Assembly (NCBI GenBank): GCA_964385305.1
Contig: CAYLOP010000016.1
Location: forward strand, 1-39,256
DNA from: CAYLOP01 sp964385305
GTDB taxonomy: Bacteria > Chloroflexota > Anaerolineae > Anaerolineales > E44-bin32
Direction: 5' to 3'
Length of the DNA: 39,256 nucleotides
The notes beneath the pieces were generated by a model. The model was not told the DNA's origin and did no database searches. It worked only from the letters and a program-made list of their open reading frames with translations. This document shows, piece by piece, positions 31,386-38,942 of the stretch. Within the stretch, counting starts at the first letter, position 1, and the number at the start of each line of letters is the position of its first letter. The position numbers and the translations under genes are program-made.

Positions 31386-32098
31386 TTTAAAGCCTCCACT
31401 TTACCCGCGAAACGATAACCTTGCCCGGGGATTGTTTCAATATACGTTGGATCCGATGGATCTTCAGCGAGGGCTCGCCGCAACTCCGCAATGCGCGTGT
31501 CCACCGCTCGGGTACCCACGGGGTAATCCCAACCCCAAACGACATCCAACAGTCGATCACGCGCAACAAGTTCATCCGGGTGCGTCATCAAGTATTCGAG
31601 TAAGGCCAGCGCCTTAGGTGTTAAAGCTACCTCTTCACCACCATAGAAAACCCTTCGTGCTCGACGATCGATGCAAAGTTCACCACTGGTGAGTTTCCAT
31701 GCCGTGGAGAGCGGCGGATGTCCTGGACGGGCGCGACGGAGCACAGCCCGGATACGAGCCACGAGCTCTTGAGGGTCAAAAGGTTTATTAAGATAATCAT
31801 CTGCCCCTTCTTCGAGCGCCATCGCACGTTCACTCGCTTCTCCAACTTGTGTGAGCAATATAATAGGAACCCAATTTCCAGATCGGCGAACGCGTCGGAG
31901 CACCTCTCGCCCGTCCATCTTCGGCATAAGGACATCCAGGATGAGCAAATCGGGGCTCGCCTCATCGACCCGATCCAGGGCAGCCTCGCCATCACTTTCC
32001 ACAGAAACCAGAAAGCCTGACCGCTCTAAAAACGGTGCGAGGTTTTTTGTGATCGCATGTTCATCATCAATGAGCAGGATATGCGGTTTGTCTGGCAT
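31382..32098 (-). CDS. OmpR/PhoB-family response regulator
   Basis: A 238-aa transcription factor. The receiver (1-120) has the acidic pair DD at 11-12, the phosphorylated Asp 55 in LLILDVLMPK, and Lys in YLNKPFD near 105. The C-terminal winged helix (about 140-235) shows ALTPKALALLEYLMTHPDELVARDRLLDVVWG and ends in ETIPGQGYRFAG. AAGGG lies just before the ATG. Upstream a GTAAGGAG…CTCCTTAC inverted repeat (32134-32162) may be its own operator. Confidence 0.97.
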   Translation of the reverse strand: MPDKPHILLIDDEHAITKNLAPFLERSGFLVSVESDGEAALDRVDEASPDLLILDVLMPKMDGREVLRRVRRSGNWVPIILLTQVGEASERAMALEEGADDYLNKPFDPQELVARIRAVLRRARPGHPPLSTAWKLTSGELCIDRRARRVFYGGEEVALTPKALALLEYLMTHPDELVARDRLLDVVWGWDYPVGTRAVDTRIAELRRALAEDPSDPTYIETIPGQGYRFAGKVEALK

Positions 32099-32133
32099 AA
32101 CCCTTATCCTCTATGGTCACCTAAGACAACGGT

Positions 32134-32162
32134 GTAAGGAGCCCTCTCTTTTTCCTCCTTAC
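32134..32162. repeat. 8-bp inverted repeat upstream of the response regulator
   Basis: GTAAGGAG (32134-32141) and CTCCTTAC (32155-32162) are exact reverse complements around a 13-nt spacer. A second perfect palindrome GAATTCCGGAATTC lies at 32174-32187. Both sit between the MFS stop and the regulator start, so they may be operator sites or ends of the MFS transcript. Confidence 0.4.
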
Positions 32163-32194
32163 AGATCGCGCTCGAATTCCGGAATTCAGCCAGT

Positions 32195-33430
32195 CTACAT
32201 CTTGGATACAACGGATGCTTGCACCTTAGCCTGTAATTGCTCAGATGGCATGATGCGTTTCAACACCAAGAAACCCAATGTGCCTATCAGTCCTATCACC
32301 AACCCACCATGCCACATTGCCACAGGCGCGACATGATCGTATAAGAAACCACCGATCACCGGCGCCACGCCGGAGCCGATCCCCCAAGTAAGGCTGTAGA
32401 TCCCCATGTATCGGCCACGCATCTCGGCGGGTGCAAGGTTTGCCGTCAGCGCCGTCCCCGTGGGGACCAGCAACATCTCGCCGAACGTCAAGATCACCAT
32501 GCTGCCTAAAAAGTACCAGAAACCGGAACCGAGCGCGACACTGCCAACACCTAACGCGTAGACAAACGCTCCTAGTGTTAAAACCGGAAGGGCGGGGTAA
32601 CGTTTCGAGATGCGTGTCACACTGTATTGAAGAAGCACAACCATAGCCGCGTTGGTTGCCATGATAAATCCATATTGGCGCTCCAAAACACCGAAGTTCT
32701 CCTTAGCATAAACCGGCAGCAACACGATCATCAACGGCGCAGCCATCGCCGCCAATGTGTATACAACGCTGAACGTCATAAAAGTGCGATCGCGGAGTAC
32801 AGGACCATAACCAGCATCCGAATCCGACGTCTGCGATCGAGAAATTTGTGGCTTGGATTCCGTCACGAAGAAATAAATCAACAATGCATAAATTGTATGC
32901 GCTGCAGCGGCAATGTAAAAAGCCCAACTATAGGACACACTGGTGATAAAACCACCAACGGATGGTCCAATCGCAATGCCGAGATTCGAGATCATTCGCA
33001 GCAGGGCGTAGGCGTCTATCCTGTGTTCCGGTTCAATCAAATCGGCCACCATCGCGTTGCTACCCACTCGAAGCAACGGCATGAATGCACCGCTGACCGC
33101 CATCAACACCGCCCAAAGTGGCAGGTTATCCGCTGAACTCATCATGAGCCGCGTTGCACCGCCTACGATCAAGCTGACCACCATGGCACTGCGGCGGCCA
33201 AATCGATCGACGGCCGGCCCTGCAAAGGAGGTCGCAAGCAGCCCGGCTGCCGAGTTGAGTGTGAGCAAAAGGCTCACACTGGTGAGCGGCAGCTCAAGTT
33301 TCTGGCGGATATAAATCGTTAGAAACGGCCACACCATGCTGGCCCCTGAGGCATTGATGAATACGCCCCAAAAGATCAGCCAGAACTGACGGGGGTAGCG
33401 ATTTGTGGTCTGGCGCAGTTGACGAAGCAC
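32195..33430 (-). CDS. Major facilitator superfamily transporter
   Basis: A 411-aa transporter with twelve predicted membrane helices. The MFS signature between helices 2 and 3 is GPAVDRFGRRS, and the central loop carries a polar stretch (ESKPQISRSQTSDSD). It resembles drug- or sugar-type exporters of the MMR/YajR type, but the substrate cannot be read. The GTG start is fixed by GAGGTG 6 nt upstream. It has its own extended -10 (TGTTACAAT, 33475-33467). Confidence 0.92.
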   Translation of the reverse strand: MLRQLRQTTNRYPRQFWLIFWGVFINASGASMVWPFLTIYIRQKLELPLTSVSLLLTLNSAAGLLATSFAGPAVDRFGRRSAMVVSLIVGGATRLMMSSADNLPLWAVLMAVSGAFMPLLRVGSNAMVADLIEPEHRIDAYALLRMISNLGIAIGPSVGGFITSVSYSWAFYIAAAAHTIYALLIYFFVTESKPQISRSQTSDSDAGYGPVLRDRTFMTFSVVYTLAAMAAPLMIVLLPVYAKENFGVLERQYGFIMATNAAMVVLLQYSVTRISKRYPALPVLTLGAFVYALGVGSVALGSGFWYFLGSMVILTFGEMLLVPTGTALTANLAPAEMRGRYMGIYSLTWGIGSGVAPVIGGFLYDHVAPVAMWHGGLVIGLIGTLGFLVLKRIMPSEQLQAKVQASVVSKM

Positions 33431-33466
33431 AGATTCACCTCGTGTTCATGGGAACAGCAAAACCGC

Positions 33467-33475
33467 ATTGTAACA
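33467..33475 (-). promoter_or_regulatory. Extended -10 promoter of the MFS gene
   Basis: TGTTACAAT on the minus strand (33475-33467), about 37 nt before the GTG start. It separates the MFS gene from the preceding run of five genes. Confidence 0.5.
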
Positions 33476-33495
33476 CGCTGATTAGGGTTTAACGG

Positions 33496-34233
33496 CTACC
33501 AATTTGTGGGGATTTCCTCGTGTTCACTACCTTCTAAAAATTCGAGCATCGCTTCACGGCCGTGAGCAAGAATAGGAGGACCGTGGGAGGGGAGCAGGTG
33601 GGCGTAGTCAAGCTCGGCCAAGCGCAACATCGACAACCGTGCCACTCGTGGATCTGCGGTCGCCATCGCGAACGGGGGAGAAAGTCTGTTGTTCAGATTC
33701 ATTACCGCATCTCCGCAGATCATGGCTTGATCATCCGGGTGAAGGAAGCCTATCTGTCCGGGAGTGTGCCCTGGCAAGTGGATGACAGCCATCCCATCCG
33801 CAGCCTGGCCGCTTTCAAGATCACGAGAGATTGGTATTTCCCAGTGGATGCGGCGCATGAAAAAACGCCCAATCCAAAACGCAAAACTTCGAGGCCTGAG
33901 TTGTTGGTAGCCGAATTCACCGGTCACAAAAGGAACCGTGTCTCGATGACAGAGAATAGCCGGGTTCCATACGGTGCGCACTGCCGGCAAACCACCACAA
34001 TGATCATAATGAGCATGCGTGAGCATGACGCGCTTCGGTCCGTTGCCTCGAGTTCTGCGCGCAATCGCCGAGACGAGGCTATCGGAAGTTTCAGGTGCCC
34101 CCGTGTCGATCAATATCCAATCATCCTTGCTTTGTATCAACCACACTGCGACAGGGAGAGTCACCGGGCCAAAGACTCGGAAAGGAAGTTCGAGGCGGTA
34201 TATGTGCTCACTGACCGCTTCAAAATCAGACAT
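33496..34233 (-). CDS. MBL-fold metallo-hydrolase (glyoxalase II-like)
   Basis: A 245-aa protein with the metal ligands HAHYDH (about residues 72-77), HLPGHTPGQ and CGDAV, and SHGP near the end. This is the glyoxalase II-like branch of the metallo-beta-lactamase superfamily, which hydrolyses thioesters and related bonds. The start at 34233 has GAGG 6 nt upstream; it begins 8 nt after the HAD stop, so the two are coupled. It is the last gene of the run that starts with the lctP-like permease. Confidence 0.88.
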   Translation of the reverse strand: MSDFEAVSEHIYRLELPFRVFGPVTLPVAVWLIQSKDDWILIDTGAPETSDSLVSAIARRTRGNGPKRVMLTHAHYDHCGGLPAVRTVWNPAILCHRDTVPFVTGEFGYQQLRPRSFAFWIGRFFMRRIHWEIPISRDLESGQAADGMAVIHLPGHTPGQIGFLHPDDQAMICGDAVMNLNNRLSPPFAMATADPRVARLSMLRLAELDYAHLLPSHGPPILAHGREAMLEFLEGSEHEEIPTNW

Positions 34234-34241
34234 GGATGCCC

Positions 34242-34991
34242 TCAAACGATTTTCTCCTGCAAGTTTTGAATCAATTGCAGGACTTCGACAAGGTCAAGTG
34301 CAACAGCTTCCGGAACGATCTCGTGGTCATCCTGCTCCTTTTCCGGGAATTGATCCTCGGCCTTGAGCCAAATTTGATGCATCCCCACACGCTGTGCACC
34401 GAAAACATCTACACTCAATAAATCGCCCACCATCACAACTTCTTCCGCTCGAAGATCCCATTGCGCCAGGAGCATATGAAAAATACGAGTGTCTGGCTTC
34501 CGGACACCTACTTCAGCAGAGATGAGAATCGGGTCGAAGTATTCGCGTAACTGGGCATTATCAATGAGGCGTTGCACATTGCCTCTATCTCCTGCATTGG
34601 AGATGATCCCAAGATGCATGCCCTCTCGTTCTAAAGTATCAAGCATGTCATACAGATGGGGCATCGGTGTCCATTGCGCTTCACCAACTCCATAGAATTT
34701 GACCAAGGAGCGTTGAATCTCCTCCTCCTTGATCGATGGTAAGCCAAAATCCTCGATGACCTGCTGCAATAACGAAGCGGTAGTGCGTTCGCGGCAATCT
34801 TCTTCGCGCACATGATAACTTGCGTCAATAGCTTTAATGAAGGCATCCATGAAAGCCGGCTCGTCGATATTGAGACCATCTGTGCGCAGCTGTTCCACCA
34901 ATGCTTGCGTACCTAATCGACGCGCCTCTATCCAATCGCCATCATAACGTATGAGGGTGGATCCCAAATCGAAAACAACGCCCCGAATCAT
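34242..34991 (-). CDS. HAD-superfamily hydrolase
   Basis: A 249-aa protein of the beta-phosphoglucomutase/YjjG-like HAD branch. Motif I is FDLGST (nucleophile Asp kept, but the +2 Asp is Gly), motif II ISNAG, motif III KPDT and motif IV GDLLSVDVFGA. The helical cap (about 20-95) is that of cap type C1. The missing +2 Asp removes the usual general acid, so phosphatase activity may be weak or the reaction different. It lies 18 nt after the 2-hydroxyacid dehydrogenase stop, same strand. Confidence 0.85.
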   Translation of the reverse strand: MIRGVVFDLGSTLIRYDGDWIEARRLGTQALVEQLRTDGLNIDEPAFMDAFIKAIDASYHVREEDCRERTTASLLQQVIEDFGLPSIKEEEIQRSLVKFYGVGEAQWTPMPHLYDMLDTLEREGMHLGIISNAGDRGNVQRLIDNAQLREYFDPILISAEVGVRKPDTRIFHMLLAQWDLRAEEVVMVGDLLSVDVFGAQRVGMHQIWLKAEDQFPEKEQDDHEIVPEAVALDLVEVLQLIQNLQEKIV

Positions 34992-35009
34992 AGTAGAAGA
35001 ATACCCACC

Positions 35010-36023
35010 TTAATAACCCCTGCCTGGATCGTATAAATTTAGCAGCGGGCGCCCCGCTAGATAGCGTTCCAGATTTTCTGCAAAAAGCTCCACAGCACGG
35101 GCATAATATCGTGCCGAAGCACCAGCGATATGAGGCGAGAGGATCACGTTGGGCATCTCCCAAAGCGGACTGCCCTCCGGCAATGGTTCCACAGGGTACA
35201 CATCGAGCGAGGCCCCAGCTAGTTTACCGTCGCTTAAAGCAGATACCAACGCGCCATGATCAACAACACCGCCACGCGAGACATCGATTAAATACGCTGT
35301 AGGTTTCATCGCCTTGAATACTTTCTCGCTAATTAAACCACGCGTCTTTGAAGTGAGCGGGACGGCAATTACAATAAAATCGCACTCCGAAACAAGGGAA
35401 AGCAACGCTTGGAACGGATAAATTCGCTCGGGCAGAATAGCATTGGGGTCGCCGAGCCCACTTCTCATGTAGTCGCGGTCTTCCAGATTCTTGAGATCAT
35501 GTTTGGTTACCAGCAAGCGAGCCCCCATGGCATGCGAGATACGCGCGATCTCCCGCCCAATACTTCCATAGCCGATAATCCCTACTGTACTCCCGTGAAG
35601 CTCTGTGGAGCGATAGCGCTTGAAGCGATCATCTGCCCAGCGTTTTTCAGGCGGGTCATTGAGCATCGTCGAGAGATGATGGCCGAGAGCAAGCATCGAC
35701 ATCACCGTAAATTCCGCCATCTGCGTTGCAGCGGCGCCACTCAGAGTCGTTACCTTAATATCTTCTCGCAACAACGGGTGGTCTACCACATGATCGACAC
35801 CCGCGAAATGCAATTGGATCCACGCAAGATTGGGCACGCTCTGAGGGTCTGGTAATGCCCGTAATGTATATAGAATCTCAATATCGGGAAGCAGGTCTTG
35901 GGGTAATTCCTCTGCTGTCCGCGCAGGGAATATGTGAAATCGCAGGGTTGGCGAAATCGCCTCAAGACGTTTTACGAGTTCATCCGGAAATGGAAGTGTG
36001 ATGAGTACACTTATATCAGGCAT
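35010..36023 (-). CDS. D-2-hydroxyacid dehydrogenase
   Basis: A 337-aa NAD(P)-dependent enzyme of the formate/glycerate dehydrogenase family. The Rossmann motif GIIGYGSIGREIA is near residue 150; the catalytic Arg lies in DVSRGG, Glu in VEPLPEG, and His in SPHIAG. It interconverts a D-2-hydroxyacid (for example glycerate or lactate) and its 2-oxoacid. I chose the ATG at 36023: TACAAT ends 7 nt before it, and the in-frame ATG at 36032 overlaps that box. Neighbouring permease and HAD genes suggest use of an imported hydroxyacid. Confidence 0.9.
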   Translation of the reverse strand: MPDISVLITLPFPDELVKRLEAISPTLRFHIFPARTAEELPQDLLPDIEILYTLRALPDPQSVPNLAWIQLHFAGVDHVVDHPLLREDIKVTTLSGAAATQMAEFTVMSMLALGHHLSTMLNDPPEKRWADDRFKRYRSTELHGSTVGIIGYGSIGREIARISHAMGARLLVTKHDLKNLEDRDYMRSGLGDPNAILPERIYPFQALLSLVSECDFIVIAVPLTSKTRGLISEKVFKAMKPTAYLIDVSRGGVVDHGALVSALSDGKLAGASLDVYPVEPLPEGSPLWEMPNVILSPHIAGASARYYARAVELFAENLERYLAGRPLLNLYDPGRGY

Positions 36024-36068
36024 CGATGTCATTGTACATTAATCGTCGTGTTCTCGATAAGATCGAGA

Positions 36069-36230
36069 CTACGAAGCTGCTATTCCCAGGATGTTGCCCG
36101 CGACAATCACCGCCAAGAGAGCCCATGTAACGACATGGAAACCGTCCCTCACACTGAAGTAGAGTCCAATGGGTGGAAGCACAATCAGCAGGAATGCCGC
36201 TGTCTGAATCCAAAATTTATCCTTTATCAT
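36069..36230 (-). CDS. Small two-helix membrane protein
   Basis: A 53-aa protein with MIKDKFW and two hydrophobic helices (AAFLLIVLPPIGLYF and WALLAVIVAGNILGIAA) joined by SVRDGFH. No family is recognised. The ATG at 36230 lies 11 nt after the permease stop and has AAGGGG at 6 nt, so it is translated from the permease transcript. It could be a helper subunit of the lctP-like transporter. A longer start at 36254 would overlap the permease gene. Confidence 0.65.
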   Translation of the reverse strand: MIKDKFWIQTAAFLLIVLPPIGLYFSVRDGFHVVTWALLAVIVAGNILGIAAS

Positions 36231-36240
36231 CCTTCGCCCC

Positions 36241-37788
36241 TTACCCTCCGCCATAGATCATGAAAAGCAAAATAGCTACAAGGCTTAGCCCTGCCAGAAG
36301 AAGCCCTGTATAACGTAGCAGGATACTGATCACAACTCCCTCTTTGCCCGCCATACCAGCAGTGCTCGCGCCAACGACAACCTTCGTGGGCGCAACGACA
36401 GAACCAATTGCACCGCCTGTAGTTTGCGCCGCCAGAATCCATGGCACGCTATACCCAAGCAGTTCAGCCGTGCGTTGTTGCAACACGGCAAAGACCACAT
36501 TGGAATTGGTGTTCGAACCGGTCATGAACGCGCCGATGGCGCCGATCCATGGCGAGGCGATCGGGTAAAACTTACCAACCGCCTTTGCAAGTCCTAGCGC
36601 CAGCGTCTCGGTCATGCCTGCATGGGACATTACTACGGCCATCGCCACCATCGCGGCAATTCCAAGACTGGAGGACATCACACGGCGGACTGTGCCTGTC
36701 AAGATCCTTGGAAGAGCGCCAGGATGGTAGAGGCCCGCCTGGCGGTAAATCAGGTATGCCGCGATCGCAGAATACAGTAGGATCGCGCCCGCATGTCGGA
36801 AAAGCGGGATTTGGCGGCCATATTCCGCAGGGGTCAGATATCCCAATCCGGTCCGCATCCCAGGAAACCATACTCGAATCACAACCCGCCCCAATGCTGC
36901 ACGGATTGGTGGGATAAGCTGGATTGACAGCGTGAGGACGATCAGCGCGATATAGCCTGACAATCCAGTTAGGACCCTTCGCCCGTTTAATCGTGGTTCT
37001 GAACTTGAATGATGATCCCCGCGGTATCGCGGCGCGATCAAGACGCCCAACGCTAAACCCGCCAATCCTCCGCCAAACCCACCAATATTCCACAATGTAT
37101 GAGTCGCAAGCAGATACTGCACCAGGCTCATGACGGCAGCCATCGCGATCACAGGAAGCGCCAACCGCTTCAGCGCACCCCAACCATCGGCAGCATGTGC
37201 AACCATGAAACCACAGCCAAACCCTGACAGGCCTAGCAGGATCGCCGATGAAGGCGCCAACATCTCACCCGGCAGACCCGTGGCCGCGATCAAGGCCTGA
37301 AACGACGAGGCAAGTGAACCAAAGGTCACCGCCCAGGCATGGCCAATGGAAGGGATAACCACAGCGGCTAGTGGTTGAAAGCCCAAACCGACCAGCAAGG
37401 GAGCGGTTACGGCAACCGGTACGCCAAATCCGCCAACACCTTGGAGGAAGGAGGCAAAAGCCCACCCGATCAATAATGCCAACATGCCTCGGTCGGATGT
37501 CAAACGCGGCAAAGCCCGGCCGAGAATACCAATCGCGCCCGCTTCATCCACGACCCTGTAGAGAAGGAATGCGTTCCAGACAATCAGGAGTACATCACAG
37601 GTGAGAAGCAATGCCTTGACCTGTGACATGGCAATCAACTCAAAGCCTGCCCCAAAACGTCCCACGGCGATAGCCACAGCCACAAACCAGCCAACAGGAC
37701 CTGCCTTGGACGCCCCCCAACGGAATCGGACCATGAGCAGGAGGATGAAAAGGATTGGAGTTAAAGCGAGAAACCAATCTAAAAGCAT
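36241..37788 (-). CDS. L-lactate permease family transporter
   Basis: A 515-aa membrane protein of the LctP family (TC 2.A.14), with about twelve helices. Signature segments are FLQGVGGFGVPVAVTAPLL near residue 113 and FMTGSNTNSNVVFAVLQ in the C-terminal half; both are diagnostic of lactate/glycolate:H+ symporters. It is expected to import lactate, glycolate or another 2-hydroxy monocarboxylate. It has an extended -10 promoter about 32 nt upstream and heads a same-strand run with a small membrane protein, a 2-hydroxyacid dehydrogenase, a HAD protein and an MBL protein. Confidence 0.92.
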   Translation of the reverse strand: MLLDWFLALTPILFILLLMVRFRWGASKAGPVGWFVAVAIAVGRFGAGFELIAMSQVKALLLTCDVLLIVWNAFLLYRVVDEAGAIGILGRALPRLTSDRGMLALLIGWAFASFLQGVGGFGVPVAVTAPLLVGLGFQPLAAVVIPSIGHAWAVTFGSLASSFQALIAATGLPGEMLAPSSAILLGLSGFGCGFMVAHAADGWGALKRLALPVIAMAAVMSLVQYLLATHTLWNIGGFGGGLAGLALGVLIAPRYRGDHHSSSEPRLNGRRVLTGLSGYIALIVLTLSIQLIPPIRAALGRVVIRVWFPGMRTGLGYLTPAEYGRQIPLFRHAGAILLYSAIAAYLIYRQAGLYHPGALPRILTGTVRRVMSSSLGIAAMVAMAVVMSHAGMTETLALGLAKAVGKFYPIASPWIGAIGAFMTGSNTNSNVVFAVLQQRTAELLGYSVPWILAAQTTGGAIGSVVAPTKVVVGASTAGMAGKEGVVISILLRYTGLLLAGLSLVAILLFMIYGGG

Positions 37789-37820
37789 CTTTGTCCGTGT
37801 ATCTACGCCTGACTCGGCGG

Positions 37821-37829
37821 ATTATAGCA
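37821..37829 (-). promoter_or_regulatory. Extended -10 promoter of the lctP-like gene
   Basis: TGCTATAAT on the minus strand (37829-37821); the transcript would start about 26 nt before the ATG. No -35 box is evident, which the extended -10 can replace. Confidence 0.6.
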
Positions 37830-38023
37830 TGGGGGCCAGGGTTGAGGTGGTGGAGCTAAGGCACAGATTCCTTAGAAGAGTGTATCTTTCACCATACCAT
37901 CACCTTCTGCCTCAGGCCTGAATAAATGCCTTGCACAGGCATGCAATGTCCCCGCCTGTTCGGGCCTCCCACCCCATGGCCGATCTCCTTCACCAGTAGA
38001 TCACAGCCACGAGAATTGCACGG

Positions 38024-38632
38024 CTACCCTCTCGACTGTCGCGCCACCAAAACCGCACCGGAGCGATAGCCCTCAGGCGACTTGGGGTCTGAATAGCGCG
38101 CCTCTTCGTAAGCCAGCATCTCCAACATGGCGAAAGTTCGACGCAGCTCTTCAGGGGCAAAGTAATGGATAATGCCACTGTGTTGAGGCGCTAGATACGT
38201 ATTGGGCTCGATCTCCCGCGCTGTACTCTCCTGTAAAGTGACACAGCCGGGATCGTCTGTGGTAAAGACCTCTGCGAAGAGCAAGCCCCCGGGGATGAGG
38301 GACTCACTGAGTCGGTCTGCCAGCGGCCAGAGATCGGTCGGGCGCAAGAAATGCAAGATCGCATGAGCGACGATGAGTGAATAGGTATTATTCGATAGTG
38401 CAAAGTGGATAACATCATCCGAGTGAGGCTCAATATTGTGGCCGACAGAAGCTTTGGCTAAAACCTCATATCGTTCCACGTCCCGTTCTACGGCGTCGAC
38501 GCGAAAGCCCTGTGCGGCGAGCCAGAGCGAGGTCTCCCCATCACCCGCACCAAGATCGAGTGCTCGCCCAGTTGGCACCTCCTGAATCCATGCCTCCAAC
38601 CATTCCGATACCACAGCGCTCTCCTTTCCCAT
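38024..38632 (-). CDS. Class I SAM-dependent methyltransferase
   Basis: A 202-aa cytosolic protein. The SAM site shows as ALDLGAGDGETSLWLA (motif I, near residue 28) and VDAVERD (acidic loop). The rest (SLIVAHAILHFLRP, LIPGGLLFAEVFT) resembles the TehB/methyltransferase-11 group. The acceptor is unknown. The start at 38632 is preferred over the ATG five codons upstream because GGGGG precedes it, though the evidence is weak. It stands alone on the minus strand. Confidence 0.85.
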   Translation of the reverse strand: MGKESAVVSEWLEAWIQEVPTGRALDLGAGDGETSLWLAAQGFRVDAVERDVERYEVLAKASVGHNIEPHSDDVIHFALSNNTYSLIVAHAILHFLRPTDLWPLADRLSESLIPGGLLFAEVFTTDDPGCVTLQESTAREIEPNTYLAPQHSGIIHYFAPEELRRTFAMLEMLAYEEARYSDPKSPEGYRSGAVLVARQSRG

Positions 38633-38773
38633 GATGGACCCCCGCATCTTTTTTAAGTATGAAAGTTGTGGATCAGCGCGTACAACAACCAGCTAATACA
38701 CCGTAAACGTAGGGATTCCGTAGGTTAAGCGTTTGGATACAGACCCGCGTTATCTGACACAAATGGGTATATT

Positions 38774-38779
38774 TATAAT
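38774..38779 (+). promoter_or_regulatory. -10 box before the palindromic RNA-like element
   Basis: A perfect TATAAT at 38774-38779 predicts a start at 38786, which is the first base of the outer stem of the element. A CTGACA at 38754-38759 is a -35 candidate, but the 14-nt spacer is short. Confidence 0.4.
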
Positions 38780-38785
38780 GGAAGG

Positions 38786-38852
38786 GCGGAATCTCTTCTT
38801 CTCCTCCTTATAAGAGAGCCGGGGTCGGCGTCCCCGGCTCTCCGGATTCCGC
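38786..38852 (+). ncRNA. Candidate structured RNA with anti-Shine-Dalgarno-like loop
   Basis: GCGGAATC (38786-38793) pairs with GATTCCGC (38845-38852). Inside, GAGAGCCGGGG (38814-38824) pairs perfectly with CCCCGGCTCTC (38832-38842). Between the stems lies an unpaired pyrimidine tract with CTCCTCCTT, complementary to GGAGG ribosome sites. A TATAAT box lies 6 nt upstream. No T-tract follows, so the 3' end is unclear. It may instead be a terminator-like element at the end of the DUF389 gene. The rest of the 310 bp between methyltransferase and DUF389 shows no gene. Confidence 0.4.
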
Positions 38853-38942
38853 GTCACCTCGTCTTGCCAGCCCTCATAAAATCAAGCCGCCCTGTCTCCC
38901 GTGGCTATCGAATTACATAAAATTGAGCACTCCGACCAAACC

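Noticed and set aside
33562..34269. Plus-strand frame of 235 codons
   Set aside because: Antisense of the MBL hydrolase gene; no ribosome site.
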